This document shows positions 11,601 to 26,600 of a stretch of DNA of 64,000 nt, one piece after another; positions within the stretch are counted from its first letter, which is position 1, and every line of letters begins with the position of its first letter. Below the pieces are notes generated by a model. It was not told the DNA's origin. It made no database searches and saw nothing but the letters and a program-made list of their open reading frames with translations. The position numbers and the translations under genes are program-made. This DNA is from Mimachlamys varia (lineage: Eukaryota > Mollusca > Bivalvia > Pectinida > Pectinidae). The stretch covers positions 30,664,792 through 30,728,791 of the forward strand of contig OX392532.1 of NCBI GenBank assembly GCA_947623455.1, in the 5' to 3' direction.

Positions 11601-14600
11601 TGTTTGATTGATAGAGAAATATTTAAAACTAGATCTACCAAAACTAAGAGAAATAAAGACAGCGATGATAGTTAAAGAAACTATAAGTCTCAGAAACGCT
11701 TGAACATTACCACAAAACAATCGTTACCGGTGGCTGTACATATCACCAAAAAACAAAATGGCGAACATTGAACAATCATCCTGAAACATGCCGTGATTGT
11801 CAGATGAAGCCAAAACTTTTAGCCTAAACAAACGTTGAACACAAAACGATCGGCGAACAGAACATGCTAGGATTACAGAACAACGTCACAACGAGGCCAA
11901 GGGCACGGGGAATGAATACGAAATCAGGGGCGACCACCGACAGCATGAATAGAGCGACGGTGGAAGTCTGGAGGGAAGAGAGGATGAATACAGCATTAGA
12001 CGCCCAAATCCCCGTATACAGACGCTGTAGATGCCATACCCCTGGGACCCGCGCGCTCTGCCAGGGCGGGATTAGTGACATTAAAATTCATAGGCAAGCT
12101 AATCCCCTGTAATCCTCGCTACTGCAGGGTCCTGCCTGGGCCCAATGAGATACAGAATACGTGATATAAAATCGTTAAAACAGGCACAAAATGTTTTCTT
12201 CTAGACTGGATGGAATCCCAAATTATTCATCATTTTTTTCAAACTCGGCATTGTCTTTTACTTCCCGGCGTGCAACCCTGAATGTCCCGCTGGTGGTGGC
12301 CCCTAGCGGCCAGGAAGGAACTCAGTCGTGTGGCAAGCGTCTTTTGCAAATGTCATAAGAGTGTGCGTTGTTTACCATTATGTGTTGTAAATAGAGAAAA
12401 CTTATAACTTCCTTCGTTTATAACAGAATAACTCTATTTGTATAATCGATGTGATTATTTAAAGAGCGAATTCTGTCCTTTGTTTTAAATCATTCTGTCT
12501 CACGAGAGATTTACATTTAAGTCTCGTTATTTTTTTTTATTTTTTTCAGCTTCCCCTTCTTGGGATAGCGATAGCTGCTTTGTAACGTTACGTAGTGCAA
12601 ATGTAAATGCACAGAGCTGACGAAAGGAATGCGAAGCCGTGTAACACGGTAGGTCCCGAGTCATACATAAAACATGTACCGCCTACATCAGTAATGACGC
12701 TAAGTCCCAGGGCCAGGTGCGCTATTACAGGTATCCCGCGAGTGCTAACTCCAGCACCAGTACCTTACATACATCACACCAACACGATAGGTATCTGACA
12801 GTGCTTAACGCGATGTCAGGTCAGAGAGTTTTAACTCTGATTAGGTGATGTGATCCGAGCACTTCCGAATGACAACACATAGGCTGTTGGTGTACGTAAG
12901 GATAAGTAATGCTAGTCACTTTAAGCAGGGGAGATAACTACTTTTCCTATTAATTATTGGCCTGCCAGGCGGCGTTAATTTAACACACCTCCTCATAGAA
13001 ACATGCTACATTCGTAAAACGTAGATTAATGAGGTTGTGTAAATCGATCAACGAGTTCGTGTATCCTCATCACTTCAGATCAATAAACATTACGTCATGG
13101 ACCTGGTTGCTAAGTTTTCTCCCTTTACATAATTGGCGACAAAACAAAAGGAAATGAACAACCCATAATTATCAGATCAAAAACAATCTCAATCCTTACC
13201 TGAAAAATATCCGAATCCGGGTCCTCCCATCATTTCGGACTCGTCCAATTCACTAGGTGACATTCCTGTCCGCAGCGCGCGCATCCGTCGTGGGTTCCGG
13301 AAAAAATGACGTCGGGCGCCTAGAGCACTTAATTGTTTCATTCTTCTTTCTTTAGACCTTCTGTTCTGAAACCATACCTGGAAAATACAGAACATTAAAT
13401 TCATTAGCAACGTACTGACAAAATACATTCAAAGACATCATCGGAGAAGGACCACAACAACTACGGCATGTGGCTTCATAAGCTCTATAAGTTAAGCTTC
13501 AAATTTGAATACTGAAATTAACCGGTACCAATTAAACTTATGGGGAATAAGTTTAATTGACAGATGGACATTCTTGTAAATCAATAAATAAAATGTGTTT
13601 GAATGCGAAGGAAGTCCCAAATGTTAAATCTATCAATGTTTTTTGTCTTCAATGTTCAAGCGTACAACAGTAGCCCCCCCCCCCCCCCACCCCCCCCGAC
13701 ACACACACTTTTTTATGCGCATTTTGAAACGAATGCGCCCGCCTCCCCAAAACTTCATGTATATGTGACATCACCACTATCGCCATCATCGTTACTGGAA
13801 TTTGTAAAAACTTCTAATACGGAAATCATAAATGTACAGGAACATTTGTCCAGGCAAATCGTCAGGTTTTACGGAACATCAATCTATAAAGCCCGCACAA
13901 TAAACGTTTGCAAAAACTGTTTCTCATCAAGAGACAATACAATGTACTTGCAAACTAAAAGAAATTCAAAGTTGAATGATTGCTACTACATTGAAATCAT
14001 ACTGACGCACTTCTCTTAGTTTTATTAATATTTTTTTTCTTATAATTTAGAGAAAAAAATGTATACAGATGGAAACCAGTTTCAGGGTAGAAAACTGCTT
14101 AAATTTCCAATATATCTAGGGGACTGTTCGCTGGTAAATTACCTGTCCTGTAAGCCTCATTACCGCCTTCAAACGTACAAGTCATATTTTAGTTTTAATG
14201 CACTGCACTTTGATCAAATCCTGGAAAAAAACCTCAAACGCGACTTGATAAGCCTACAGTTAGCTGTAGGTAAATTGGCATTATGGCGTTAATGGCCTAA
14301 CATTATTGAAATCGGCACATATACACCTGAAATATGTCCTCTCTCAAAGCAGGCGCGATGGCTGTGGGCAAATCGCTTTAACAGTTTTAAGTAGATGTGA
14401 CCAACATAAATGAATATGATGATGGATTCATTCCTAATTGGTTTCAACGTCAGGTGTACTTTAAAGTTACAGAGCAAGAAAAAAAACTAATTATAATTTT
14501 TACATATTGTATGTGCCAAAAGTACATATGTGCGTAATGACAGTCGATGACGACACAATGACAGATGGATTTGTGAAGTAGGTACGGATGACACGACAGA

Positions 14601-17600
14601 CTTTTGTTGTGTACATATGTATAGACTATAGAGGGTAATGTCGTCTGCTTGAGTAGATGAGACTGCTGAAACTTCAACTTCTTTCTGGTCCATCTCGGGC
14701 ATTTACAAAGAAGAAAAAAAGGTTCCAAGAGATTATTATCAAGAACCAAATTAGCAGGGGCGTCGCTACAAGATGTCTGTCAAGTTGTCAAACTCGACAA
14801 GCACATGAACAAAGCACATTTCGCATACATATATCTGTGTTATTGTTGCGTTTGCATCAGGTGATGTTTTATTGCTACCGCTGTTTGTGTTGATTAAATA
14901 GAAGACTGTGTTTGTTAACCGGTTCTGGTCTCGCTCCTGGAAGCTCTACAGAACAATTAATAACGCGAACATCACAAGACAATGGGGATCATAAAACGAC
15001 ATCGGCCATTACCATCAGTCAGAGCCCGCCGGGAACCACCTTACGAACCAGCGGGGTCCTCCATATAACCCGTCCATCCGTTCTACCAAAAGTCCGCCAT
15101 CAACCTTCCTTCCAACTCACATAGCCCCATTATGGAAAATAAAAATGTACTTTGATGTTTGTTTGTTTGTTTTGTGTATGTGTGTTTTACGTCATGTTAG
15201 CAGCCAATGTCATTTAAGGACGTGTCTGGTTTTCAAGGTGGAGGAAGGCCGGAGTTCCTGAATAAAAACCACCGACCAACGGCCAGTACCTGGCGACTTA
15301 CTCGTATAAATGTCCAACCTGCGGTCCAGAGGTAGAGGGCTAGTGGTAACAGAATATCAGACACCCTAAAACACTTCGCCACCGAAACCCTTAATAGATG
15401 GATGACAACAAATTCGAAAGCCGAAACTTTTTTATTAATCGGAATCAACGTGTATATCTGCTCAGACCAGCTAGTATTTCGTGACAGACCAATATTTATA
15501 TGATATGGCATTCAAAGCATTAAAAAATCCTCACTAAATATTAAAATCAATATCTGTAAGATATATATATATATATATAACATACAAGGGTTATATGTGT
15601 GTTTCCGATGAAATGCAAGCAAGATTTTACATAAATACGCAACTGTTGATATTTGACGGTGAAATTAAAATTAATTGGCCAATTATTCGCTCAAACATGT
15701 AACGTAATTACATAGTACCATTGATTGCGACTGTCGTTACCGACATTTAAGGTTGTTTGAATGAGGGACGTCCGCAATTGAACCCATAGCTACATAACTA
15801 CACCAGACTCCGGTCTTAATACCGTCTGACATTTACTAAATGGCACAGTCACTCCATTACAAAATCCCGTAGCCGAAGCTGTGTGTATGTTTATTTTTAT
15901 TGAAAATTGAACCGGTATTCCGTTATGTTAAAAGCAAAGGCGTTAATCAAAACTCGCGTCGCAGTATTTTGTTAAGACTATAAGCACAAGAGGCTAAATC
16001 TAATAAATTAAGGACTAAATGTGTTGTCAAGTTCGATAAGATGTCCGATCAGATTGGGAGATGTCAGTTAAGGATGAGGTGTGAGCCCCTTGAGTGTCAG
16101 GCAGGTGTCAATTAAACCCATAATGTCGTTGTGTCATTTCATCATTTGACAAATTAATAGAAAGTACGAGTGTTCACACCCAACGAGAAGCGTGTTTACA
16201 AAGTATAACGATGTATTACAATGTATAAGCGATACGGTCATCACTTACGAAGAGGTCAATTACCCCCCTCCGAGATATCCGGGGTCGACAATTTCCTCCC
16301 CACGGGGGTCTACTTAGCTGACCATTATCCACGGACTCGGCAGATTTAGTTTGTCCGGCTTGAACCTAATGTGACAGTCGTTATCTCTGGAGCATCGATA
16401 ACCCACACAATGGCAATGATCGTGGTCCAGTTTCAGCCATTCAGGGTAAACTACCGAGTGTTGTCCAAGTCTCTCACCCGTAAATGGTGTTACTGCCAGG
16501 TTTGGAGTCTTGCTGAGATCAAATGAGATTAAGTTGGTAAAGAAAACACAAAGTGATTGTTATTGGTAGTTTACTTTCGCTTTAGGGCAGGTGGACTACG
16601 TGGTCACAGAATAGGAAATAAAATTCGTATATATAAGTCATGAAAACAGCCGAGGGTGGACATTCCCTATACAAAGCATTGTTGTGGCTTTCGCACAGAT
16701 GTGACGAATACCCAGGACTGACAGCCTTAGAATGTAGTGTAAGCGATCCACTCGGCGATCTTCCAGTGTTATTCCGGGGATTATACAATCGATGTGGACA
16801 CGGCGACTAAGACAGAGCGATTGAAGCAATAAAATCACACAAATACTTTAATCGTCTTTGATCATTGTTTTGTTTATAGAAGAACTTTGCGTACAGGCCC
16901 AGACCTAGAACCGCCGACAGGTGAGTCTTTGAGTAGGTCACGGCTCCTTGATTCCACAGGTGTTTGTGGTAAATAAAAGTTTCGCTGAAGACATTAGGTT
17001 ATTTTTGTTTGTGGTTCTTGTGAAGTACCGAATGTGAATGGAGGTAAAGAAAGTATCGCCAATGGAATTTCTATATATGTAACTTACAGAGTACATCTCT
17101 CGCCGGTACTGGATAGAAGTTCTACCGCAAAATGTCAGTGAACCGTGTGATTTATTATCCATCTTAATTTATGAAATTTTCCAAAACTTTTGATATTTAC
17201 ATAACATATTAAATGTCTGCTCTCTGTTTTAATGAATTCAATTAAATTTGAATTAACGACCGACTTCAACAATGAAAGAATAGACACACTTAAATACACA
17301 AAAATATCCCCCTCGCTTGCCGTTTTCTGTCAATGACTTCGGGACATTTACCAAATATAGACGCGACAATCATTCCAAAAAGGCGAAAAATTTAAAATTC
17401 CAAACAATTAATCAAACTTAAAGTACACAAACGTGAACTCAATAAATAGCTATGAATCATAACAGTGTACGGAACACACAACTAGGTATACACTCGTTAC
17501 CCCCACAAGTTCTGGGGGAAGTTAATATCACCCGATTGTATTTTTATTAGTTACGACAAAGTCCTAAACAGAAAATGCGCCACAAGGTACGCATAGCATG

Positions 17601-20600
17601 TCTTTCCCTGTCAGAAAGTCGCGCTGTTTTATTTACATGTTTTCGTTTTTCAAAAGTCACCGTGTTCGAGTCGACGATTGGCAAATAAAAGTAGACTGCT
17701 GATAAATGTCACATTCCTGCGAGAACTTTTGGCATTGTTCAAATAAATGCACAGGTAACTCTTATATACATTTAATTAATTAATTAAAGTCTGGTATTTT
17801 AGATATTTACATGAATTTTATATACGCACTCTGTATCATGACCCAAAGGTGAAAATGAAGTTATGTGTGGTATTTTATAAGGTGCAACAACAGCATGAGT
17901 GCCCTTTTACATTGAAAACTTAAACACTAAGCACAAGTTATTTTCTAATCTACTTGTAAATTTGTGTGTGAAACACTAAACGAAAAAACAAATGACACAT
18001 AATATTCCGGAACGTCCTGTTCGTGAAAATCAAGAATTAGTCTTAACCATTACATTCTCTTATAAAAGAATTCAACGAAACATTCTGAGGCCGATTTTGT
18101 AATAGATATAGAAGGACGTTTTTTTTGTATGTCCCCTAAAATGACTTCATCTACGAAGCTAATACGGTCTGTCCATCCTAATTAATGGATGAAAAACCCC
18201 TAGGGGAAAGCGTTCCGTCCACCCGACATCAAACATCCCCGTTTACCGTTAATGTGTATCTCTATATCTGAAAACATTCATGCCTGAACGACGAAGTTCA
18301 TCAATATTGAGTACATTGCCAGGCGTGCACACGGAGGGCGTATGTCGATATGATTTAGTCGAGCTGTGCCTATTGAAGCGCATTACAAACCCAATAGCCG
18401 CTACGGATAGGTTTTGTTCTTATTCATATTGAGTATCTAAGAATTGATCCGGAAGCCGAGTGAGAATGATCCGGAATTTCTTTACACGCAAATTTGTTAA
18501 AGTAAAGTAGAATTTAAAAAATTATTCCTGCTCGAATAGATTACTTTGGTTCTGGGTTTTAAGTAGGTTTAGTCTTGAGATTTAAAGAGAATGAGATGAA
18601 TCCATGCATTTTATCGATTTTGTCGACGGCATTCCGATGAGAGTCGGTGCTTCCTCTACTCAAATATTAGACTCGGGTAGGCTGTGTAATATTATAGCGA
18701 GTAGTCAGCGAGAACGGCAGAGGTAAAACAAATACAACGGGACTCTCATCGCTGTGCACCTGTTTAGAAGTCCACATAAAGATGAAGTTGGGTGTTTTAT
18801 TTTCTCTGAGCAGTAGCTGGCACGAGACGCTACGATGCATTTCGTCAATACACGCGGGGTTTAAATCTGTAATCCCCTTTATGACATGAATTTCCACTCG
18901 AAAGGGTACCCATCGTTTGTATTTTCTGTTCTAGCAAATGGGGTTTTGTCTGAACGACCACAGTTGGGACCGAGAGTATCCGAAGGGATAATCCCCATCT
19001 CGATTATGGAACAGAAAATGGACGACTAATCTCGTGATAGGGAATCAATTTCAAGTCATTTCCATCACATATATGTGTAATGTTCCGTAGCCTACAGACA
19101 AAAGCCCTGTACCGACACCCCCCGGCAAGCGTCGGGCCCTGATGGGAAAAAAACTCTCTGGAGGGTAAGAGAGTCGGACCGGGAACCGGGAACATCGAGG
19201 TGTGAGCTCGTGAAAGTGTCCGTATATCGCCCGAACCGTGAGCAGAATAGCACAGCGTGCGATCATAACGTTATAATAAACGTACTCGGTCACGCCATTA
19301 TTTGTACCCTACACGGTCGTGGTGATGGTGCCATCACGTTCAACTGAACGTTTGTAATGTATTGAACTAAGAAAGCTTAAAATAGACAAGGTGAAACGGA
19401 CATATCTCTGAGCGTTTCAACACGCATCTCTCATACCGGTATTAATTACCAGTGTCTATGGCGAGAATAATCTTAAACACAAACCTTCTGCATTTTACTG
19501 TTGCTTTTCATTTCATTTATTTCCATTTTTGTTTCAAAAGTTATGCATTTATTACTGATAAACCTGAGGTAAAACTGATAAATGAATTGATTGCGGCTTT
19601 CATTAAAAGTATTAATGAAATTTAATCAAACAACGAAAACATTCCGAAGTAGTGTTCCATCAATTAAAGTGTTAAAATAACAAAATATGTTTATGGTATT
19701 TTTATTTCATGACAGGAAATAACTGAGCAATTTTCAATGTACAGTAATTTATCTAGTAACACCGATCATTTCTACGACAACTTCGAATCGATGGAAGTGA
19801 TGACGTCATACATTTGGGGAGATCCCATGATTCCTAAGTGGCTCAAAAGTCGCATTATCTGTGGGTAACTGTCTAAATATGACGGGGAATCGCTTGTCAG
19901 ACCCGACACCGGATCAAATACACATTATACACCAGAAGGCGCTCCGGTCGACTGGGAAATACTGCCAGTTTGTCCTCCACATAGTCTCCAGGCAGGAAAC
20001 ATGAAAATTATCAGTTTCCGAATCTCGACTTCCACTCTTGAGCGAGCTTAAAAAGGCTGCTCACGATCGCTTAAGGTTTTTTTTTGTTCCCAAAGAAAAA
20101 ATACATTCGATCCGAAGAAATTTGATTTATGAAGATCGAAGAGAAGATATTGTTACACGGTATTACGAAAATGGGAGAATTTCCAGAAAGGGGTTTTCCC
20201 GTCGCATATAGATATAAACATTTGGAAATATTGCAAGTAAGATGTGATACATTGCCAAACGGCTATATCAAAAAAAAAAAAACCATCCCCCAGTCTTATT
20301 CACGATGATGACCTAAATAAAAATCCATTGGATCGAATTTCGATCCGGTAACATGTGCATGTACCGCAGCTGATTTTGGTGCCAGCGTTGGGATGTTGTT
20401 TGATGGTGGTGAAAGTTCTGACACTATGTCAGTCAAGACACACCCGGTCCATCATTACGCTAACATTGATCCATCAGGTCGTGCGGAGGACGTTGTTAAC
20501 AGTCAACAACCATTGTTGTGAGTGGGGAGGAGACACTGTAAGACCTAGCAATCGAACTCAATAAATTACAGTCACATTAGCTCGCTCTTACCGAACAGCT

Positions 20601-23600
20601 GTTCGGGGCGCAACCTCGAGATGTGGTTATGAATAATTATAAAAGGGGGAACAATGTTGTTATCATGACCGATCAGATTTATTAACTTAATTTAGTCCCA
20701 TATTTTTTTTACCGCATAAAATGTTTCTAAATAATAAATGAAGACATTTTATTTGAAAAAGAATGATTTCGTTGCGATCGGTAAAGCAATAAACACACAT
20801 GTGTAACGGTAAACGACAGTTAATATTGCATCCTGTCGTGATATTACATGAATATCTGTCCATGCAAAAGATGCGCGCGCCACTTACTTATCTTTATCGA
20901 ACACGTTCTCGTTAAGTTTATAAAGAAACAAAATCAATGAAATGAATCTTAACTGTTTGCTACGTGGAAAAACATTCGGGGTCTCACATATCCGCTAATC
21001 TCATTGGAATTGCCTGTCAAATCCTATCGATATCGTACCTCCACGAGATATCATCTTTACGACACCTTATGGGCAGAACAATATAATTGATAGTCGTACA
21101 AAGTCCTAAACGGGTTAAGATTTAGGCCTGTAGGAGAATGTTTTAGACAGGACGTGTTAACTCGCCTTATAAAACAATAAATACCTTTCTGGGACACGGC
21201 AAGAGTACAAGCCTCGTTCTGGCTGGTTGTAGATAAACAGTATCGTGTAACATATACCGATTGTTATCTAAGTAGTTAGTATCTACCTTTCACTGGTTCT
21301 TTAACCATTTTCATATATTGACTTATCTAACAAATGCATGAACACTATATTAAAAGGATGCTATATAAGTTCCCTTTGTTTTGGCCTACAGACATTGGTA
21401 TGATTTGAAGTATTCTATGGAGCATTGTAAGAGACATCGCTCCAATACTACTTCGTTAGGATTGTAAGAAAGTACATTATTTCCAGATGCAATACAATGT
21501 TTCCCATTCAATTTTCTTATTCCTCACAACAGTATATAACTTTGCAAATATCTGTAAAACTCTATCTCTCGTATTAAATGTACTTAATGTAACATGGGTA
21601 AGTGCAGCATAACGTATGCAAGCTCAATATAATATACGGATTCCCCCGAAGCAAAACTATATGATTTCTAATTTGTAGTAATTTTTAATACAGTAGTAAT
21701 TGAATAAACAATTTATAATTATTTTAAGAAATATTCATATGTTGATATTTCATCATGTTTCCCAAATGTAAACATTTACGGTATATTCGTGTTTCGAAAC
21801 TTACATTTATGTGATAAATCTTACTTCAATTTCAAACAGATCTCTTTATGCAAAACACGCATATTCAACGTTGATGGAATGTATATAAAAACACCGTTAC
21901 CTTCATAATAAGCGTTCTCAAAACGTGTTTTTATGAATGGATTTTATTTTCCATGTATAAGATAACAATTGATGGATCAAGAAGAGAAATAAAATGTTTT
22001 GATAAAACAACCAAAACGAGGTTTTACGAAATACGAAATACCATGTTTTAGAACAAAGTCACGTGCTTCAGTAAAAAAATGATATAATGCTGAAGTAGAA
22101 AAAATGATTTTATACAAAATAGAAAATACTAGTTCAATAAAATAATGTTCGTATAAAATAAGAAATAAAATTTCAATTTCTAAATGTACGTGTTCACTGT
22201 GTGATCACGTGAATACAACTGCAGTATATACCTAGTAACAAGTAATTACCACATTCATCCCTGAAGACACATTTGAACTCTTCCAAATCAAGTGTTGGAA
22301 TAGTTCATTATAAAATTTCAGGGGATAAAGGGGTAAAGGTACTGCAACAATTCCAAAGAAAGGTCACCCAGTATGATCATATTCACGACTGCACCTACGA
22401 TATTCTTTAATAAACAAAAGTCACAAAATCCTTATTTCCTCTGCTATCGATATCAAATTGTTAAATTCCGCAGCACATTATACATTCAACTCAATGTAAA
22501 TGCATACAAAGGTCATCATTAATCTTCTTCATCAGGAGTACGTTAGCATAATGTTAGCTTATGTCATTCTACATAATTATTCTCCAAAATTCATTTTTAG
22601 TTAAGATCAATTCACTGTATCAAAACTCATTATCCGGTATTATATTTGTAAATTGAATTTGCAAGTGACATTATGGCAAGAAAGGTGATTCTTTATTACT
22701 GTTACTTAAAAAACAGATTGTACACAATAACTTTTAAGATATGTCTTAGGTTGAAGACATAAAATGTAACGAAATTATAAATAATCTAACGGACAATCAA
22801 GATCTCTTTATTAACTGTAAAAACAGTTTTTGAAATATCATCTAGCTGACACATCCATTAAAAAATTGAAATACCGCGTTAATAGTTTAATTAAAACCCA
22901 TTAACATGTGGTTTTCTTACATTTCTCAAAATAAATTTTTCAAGGAGAGTTTTAAAGAACTGAAATCCATTATTAGCTAATAGATAAATAGATAGACATT
23001 TCCTAGGTCATTATTTATGATTTATGACTTTTCAATCACATATAAGATGGACAAGTGAACATTTACAAACTCAAAAAGAATTTATTAAAAAAAAATCCTT
23101 GATAAGATATCAAGGAATCTTCAATAAGTTGGATTAAAGGTTTAATTGAATATTAAATTTTCATTATGGAAATTGTTAACGTAATGATATCTATTTTACA
23201 TATGAATAAGTAACAATAAATCACGTGGACCAATCAGACTACGCCATTTAAGCAATGCTATGCACAACAAGAATTGGGCTTATTGGCGGTAGTCTTGTAA
23301 ACAAAAAAAACCCATTCATTTCCCGTTATCATTTTAATTCCAGCGTGAAACGCTAGAAAAATGTTTATCGACTAGTTTTGTCGCTCGTTTTTTCTCGTGG
23401 ATCACGTGCCACATACTCGTCGTGTATCATTTTATCATCGAAGGTATCTTGTGCGAACTTAAATCGTTTAGAGTGATGAACATTGCGCATATACACCCCC
23501 TTCTCCCTAACCAACTCATCCCCGCCATACTCATTAATCAAAAAGTGTATATTAGGGTATAGCTATGATCCAGTGTTGTTGTGAGATCGTCACGCTTCAC

Positions 23601-26600
23601 TGACTCTATAGGATATCGTCCCATCATGCCTCAGGTCTCCCCACCCGGAGTATGGGTGGCATAAGCTCCTGACGACTCCACACAAACAAAGTACCACTTT
23701 TGTCGTCAGTTCTTTTGAAACGGGACCGCTCTTCTATCATATGCCTAAGTATTTCATAAGAAAACGTTGCACTTGAATGCTTTTACCCAGTTTTTCCCTT
23801 TAATCATGCTGAATATATTTTTGATATGTAAACTTAACGTAAAATGCTTTCGACAGCCACGAATATGATTTATGGCCGCCATTGGAGGCAAATTTGCTCG
23901 ATAACTTTCGGAGCTGTCAACCCTATCACGGAGAGGAAATCGCAGCCTTTTGTCGTCTGCTCCTCGACGTCGTAGGTAAATCACGGGTATATGAAGTAGA
24001 CATCATTAACGATCTAGGGTCGCAGTACCACCGTTTGAAAACACATATATCATACACTGGATCAGGGTAGGTGGGTAGAGGTATCACTGAGGAAATGCGT
24101 CAATATAGACGGTCTTGGCAGCCGTACAGTAAAACTATATGACATAAAAGAGGAATTCTTAAAATTGCCGTTAAAGATGACGTAATTTGGATAACATGTT
24201 TTTAAATTTGATTATTCTAGAATGTCTGATATTAGAAATTATCAAATGAATTTATGAACTACATATGCAAATTCAACTGATCGATTTGACTAAATTTTCA
24301 TTTAAATGATGCTCAAATTTGAAATTGTGAAGTTATTTTAAATCAGTTTAGCATAAATTAAACAGAGAATTATACGTAATATTTTTATATGGTTTATTTG
24401 TATTTAAGTGATTCATGAATGTCTGAATTTAAGGTTGAACGAGTGGACCTGATAATGCTTAAACATACATTTAAGTAATAACGAAATATCCCCATTTCGT
24501 TCTCCTGTGACTTAAGTAATGCAAATGCACTACTCAATGCATATTCGAAAATGGATAACCCATAGCTCTAGCAGATTTATAAGAATAAGTAAACATCTGA
24601 AATATATAAAACTTTAAAAAATGAAATAGCACTGTTAATTCTTTCCATCCTCGCTGCATTGTTTCCATCACGTATGCTGTTTATAATGGACGTTTTATTC
24701 ACCACATTCGTTAATCCATTGTTTTTGGGAAATACCGAAATATTCTGTAGAAATTCCAGTTAAAATCGTGCTATATGGAATGCATTGCAACGTCCTGTTC
24801 TTAAATCTAGCAAAGCATATCGCTAAATGAAAACAGAACGTGTGGACGAGAACAAATTCCAAAGTTTAATGATAATGTACAATATCTCAGAACATTTACG
24901 GTGATTCTTAATATTTATGTACATTTACATAACATAAAATTTCTTTAAATGAACACGGAACATTTGTATAATTCTATAAAAATGTTTTCAAATTAGATAA
25001 GACAATAGAAAGAATCTTATATAATATATGATGCACATTTAAAAGATTTCATAAATTTTATATCTATATTTATTTCTATCTCCAAATGGAACCACCCATT
25101 AGTCGTTATGTTTCGTATACAGTAACTCAAGTTTAAAGTCGTACACAGTTACATTATCATTGTGAAACTAAAATTTTTTTGTGTATTTTACATTCAAAGA
25201 ATTGCATAGTTAGTAAATAAAATTTTACATTTGATACATAAAATTAACAAATAGCATTCGCAATAAAATCCAGTCGTGTGTGCACAGAACATTCTTTAAA
25301 ACGGAACCTTGCCTTTGAAGCTCGTGGGTAAGTTGCATATACTAAAAATTTTATTTATATATCAAACATTAAAAAACAACTTGAAGTACCTTACATTCAT
25401 TAAAACTAAATTAGATAGTTTAATCATAAGGTCGTAACTATAGATTTATTAGAACAAACATTCGATTCTTTAGTTATTTTTATATAACGCTTAAAATGCG
25501 TATTAATTTTCCTTCAATCATAATATTGCTTTTTGTTTAAAGATCCATTTCATGCCAGTTACTTTCACAAGTTTCTGTGAACTGTAAACAGCATGTATGC
25601 TATCTAAACCTTACACGAGCATATATTTATCACACACAAAGCCGCCATTTCTCTCGTTTTTATCATAGATAATTAGAACAGCTATATAATAATGTACATG
25701 GCTAATTATTTAATCGCCTGTATGCGTGAAGAGGTGTAGCCGCTTCGTTACGACTGCTTTGAAGTCTTTGGGAACAATTACAAGGATGTGAGATTATCCT
25801 AAATCTGACAATCATGCAGCTGATGTCTGCAAAATGTTCTATCTAATATTCCCTGTTCTTAAATATCATTAATTTATATTTCGTTGTTACCTAAACGGTT
25901 TGTTGTTGTCTTCTAATAATGCTTTAATTTGTATGATGTTATATATATGCTCTGGTCAATTAAAAACGTTTGTTGTCATCAAGTTGGCTTATACGTTAAT
26001 CTGAATATAGTTACAAACATGTTCAGGTCAATTAAAAACGCATCATATCAGGAAATAAACTGCCAAGTAGAAGACGACACTCTGGGAACAGCTGTACACA
26101 GCTGATGTAACGTTCTACAGCAGTACCACGGTAAAGTTTCATTGAGCCCGAGTTATTAAATTTTTACGCACTATGGTCTAATGTTTATTGCTAAAAGTTT
26201 TATACTTGCACAATGACAGCTAGCACAGGTAATTCGTTTTGAAGAACTCACAAGATGGTTTAATTATTAAGGTCCTATTTCGACATCGTTATTCTTAATT
26301 TACGGTTATAAACGCTAAAATAAATCTGTAACATATTCATCTAAAAATTAATTTCCATCGGTCCATCTACCGAGGTCTGTTCGTTTCACATTACGTATAG
26401 GCCTAAATTTTTGTGTAAATCATATCTCATTTCTATGAATGGAAACAAGATATTTTACTTACCGAAAGACATTCAAAGCTGTATAATTCCAAATGTATTA
26501 TTCCCAATCTGCAGCATTTATATTCTAGCCGTTGTGTTTTATTTCTCTATCCGATAGCAATAAGTGTCCGGTTTTTTGTGATGCCAAAGTTTCACATATT

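Larger units (their letters stand above)
7108..13199 (-). other. Lhx1 intron 4 (6.1 kb)
   Basis: GT at 13199, AG at 7108. Contents from low to high: a tandem repeat 7121-7222; a moderately GC-rich block 7850-8060; a block 8810-9253 with a 25-bp duplication and open frames on both strands; two SINE-like elements (about 9690-10052 and 10379-10570); AT-rich sequence; a complex block 11.85-12.15 kb with three Otx-type motifs; another complex block 12.6-12.9 kb. No coding exon is recognised. Confidence 0.9.
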
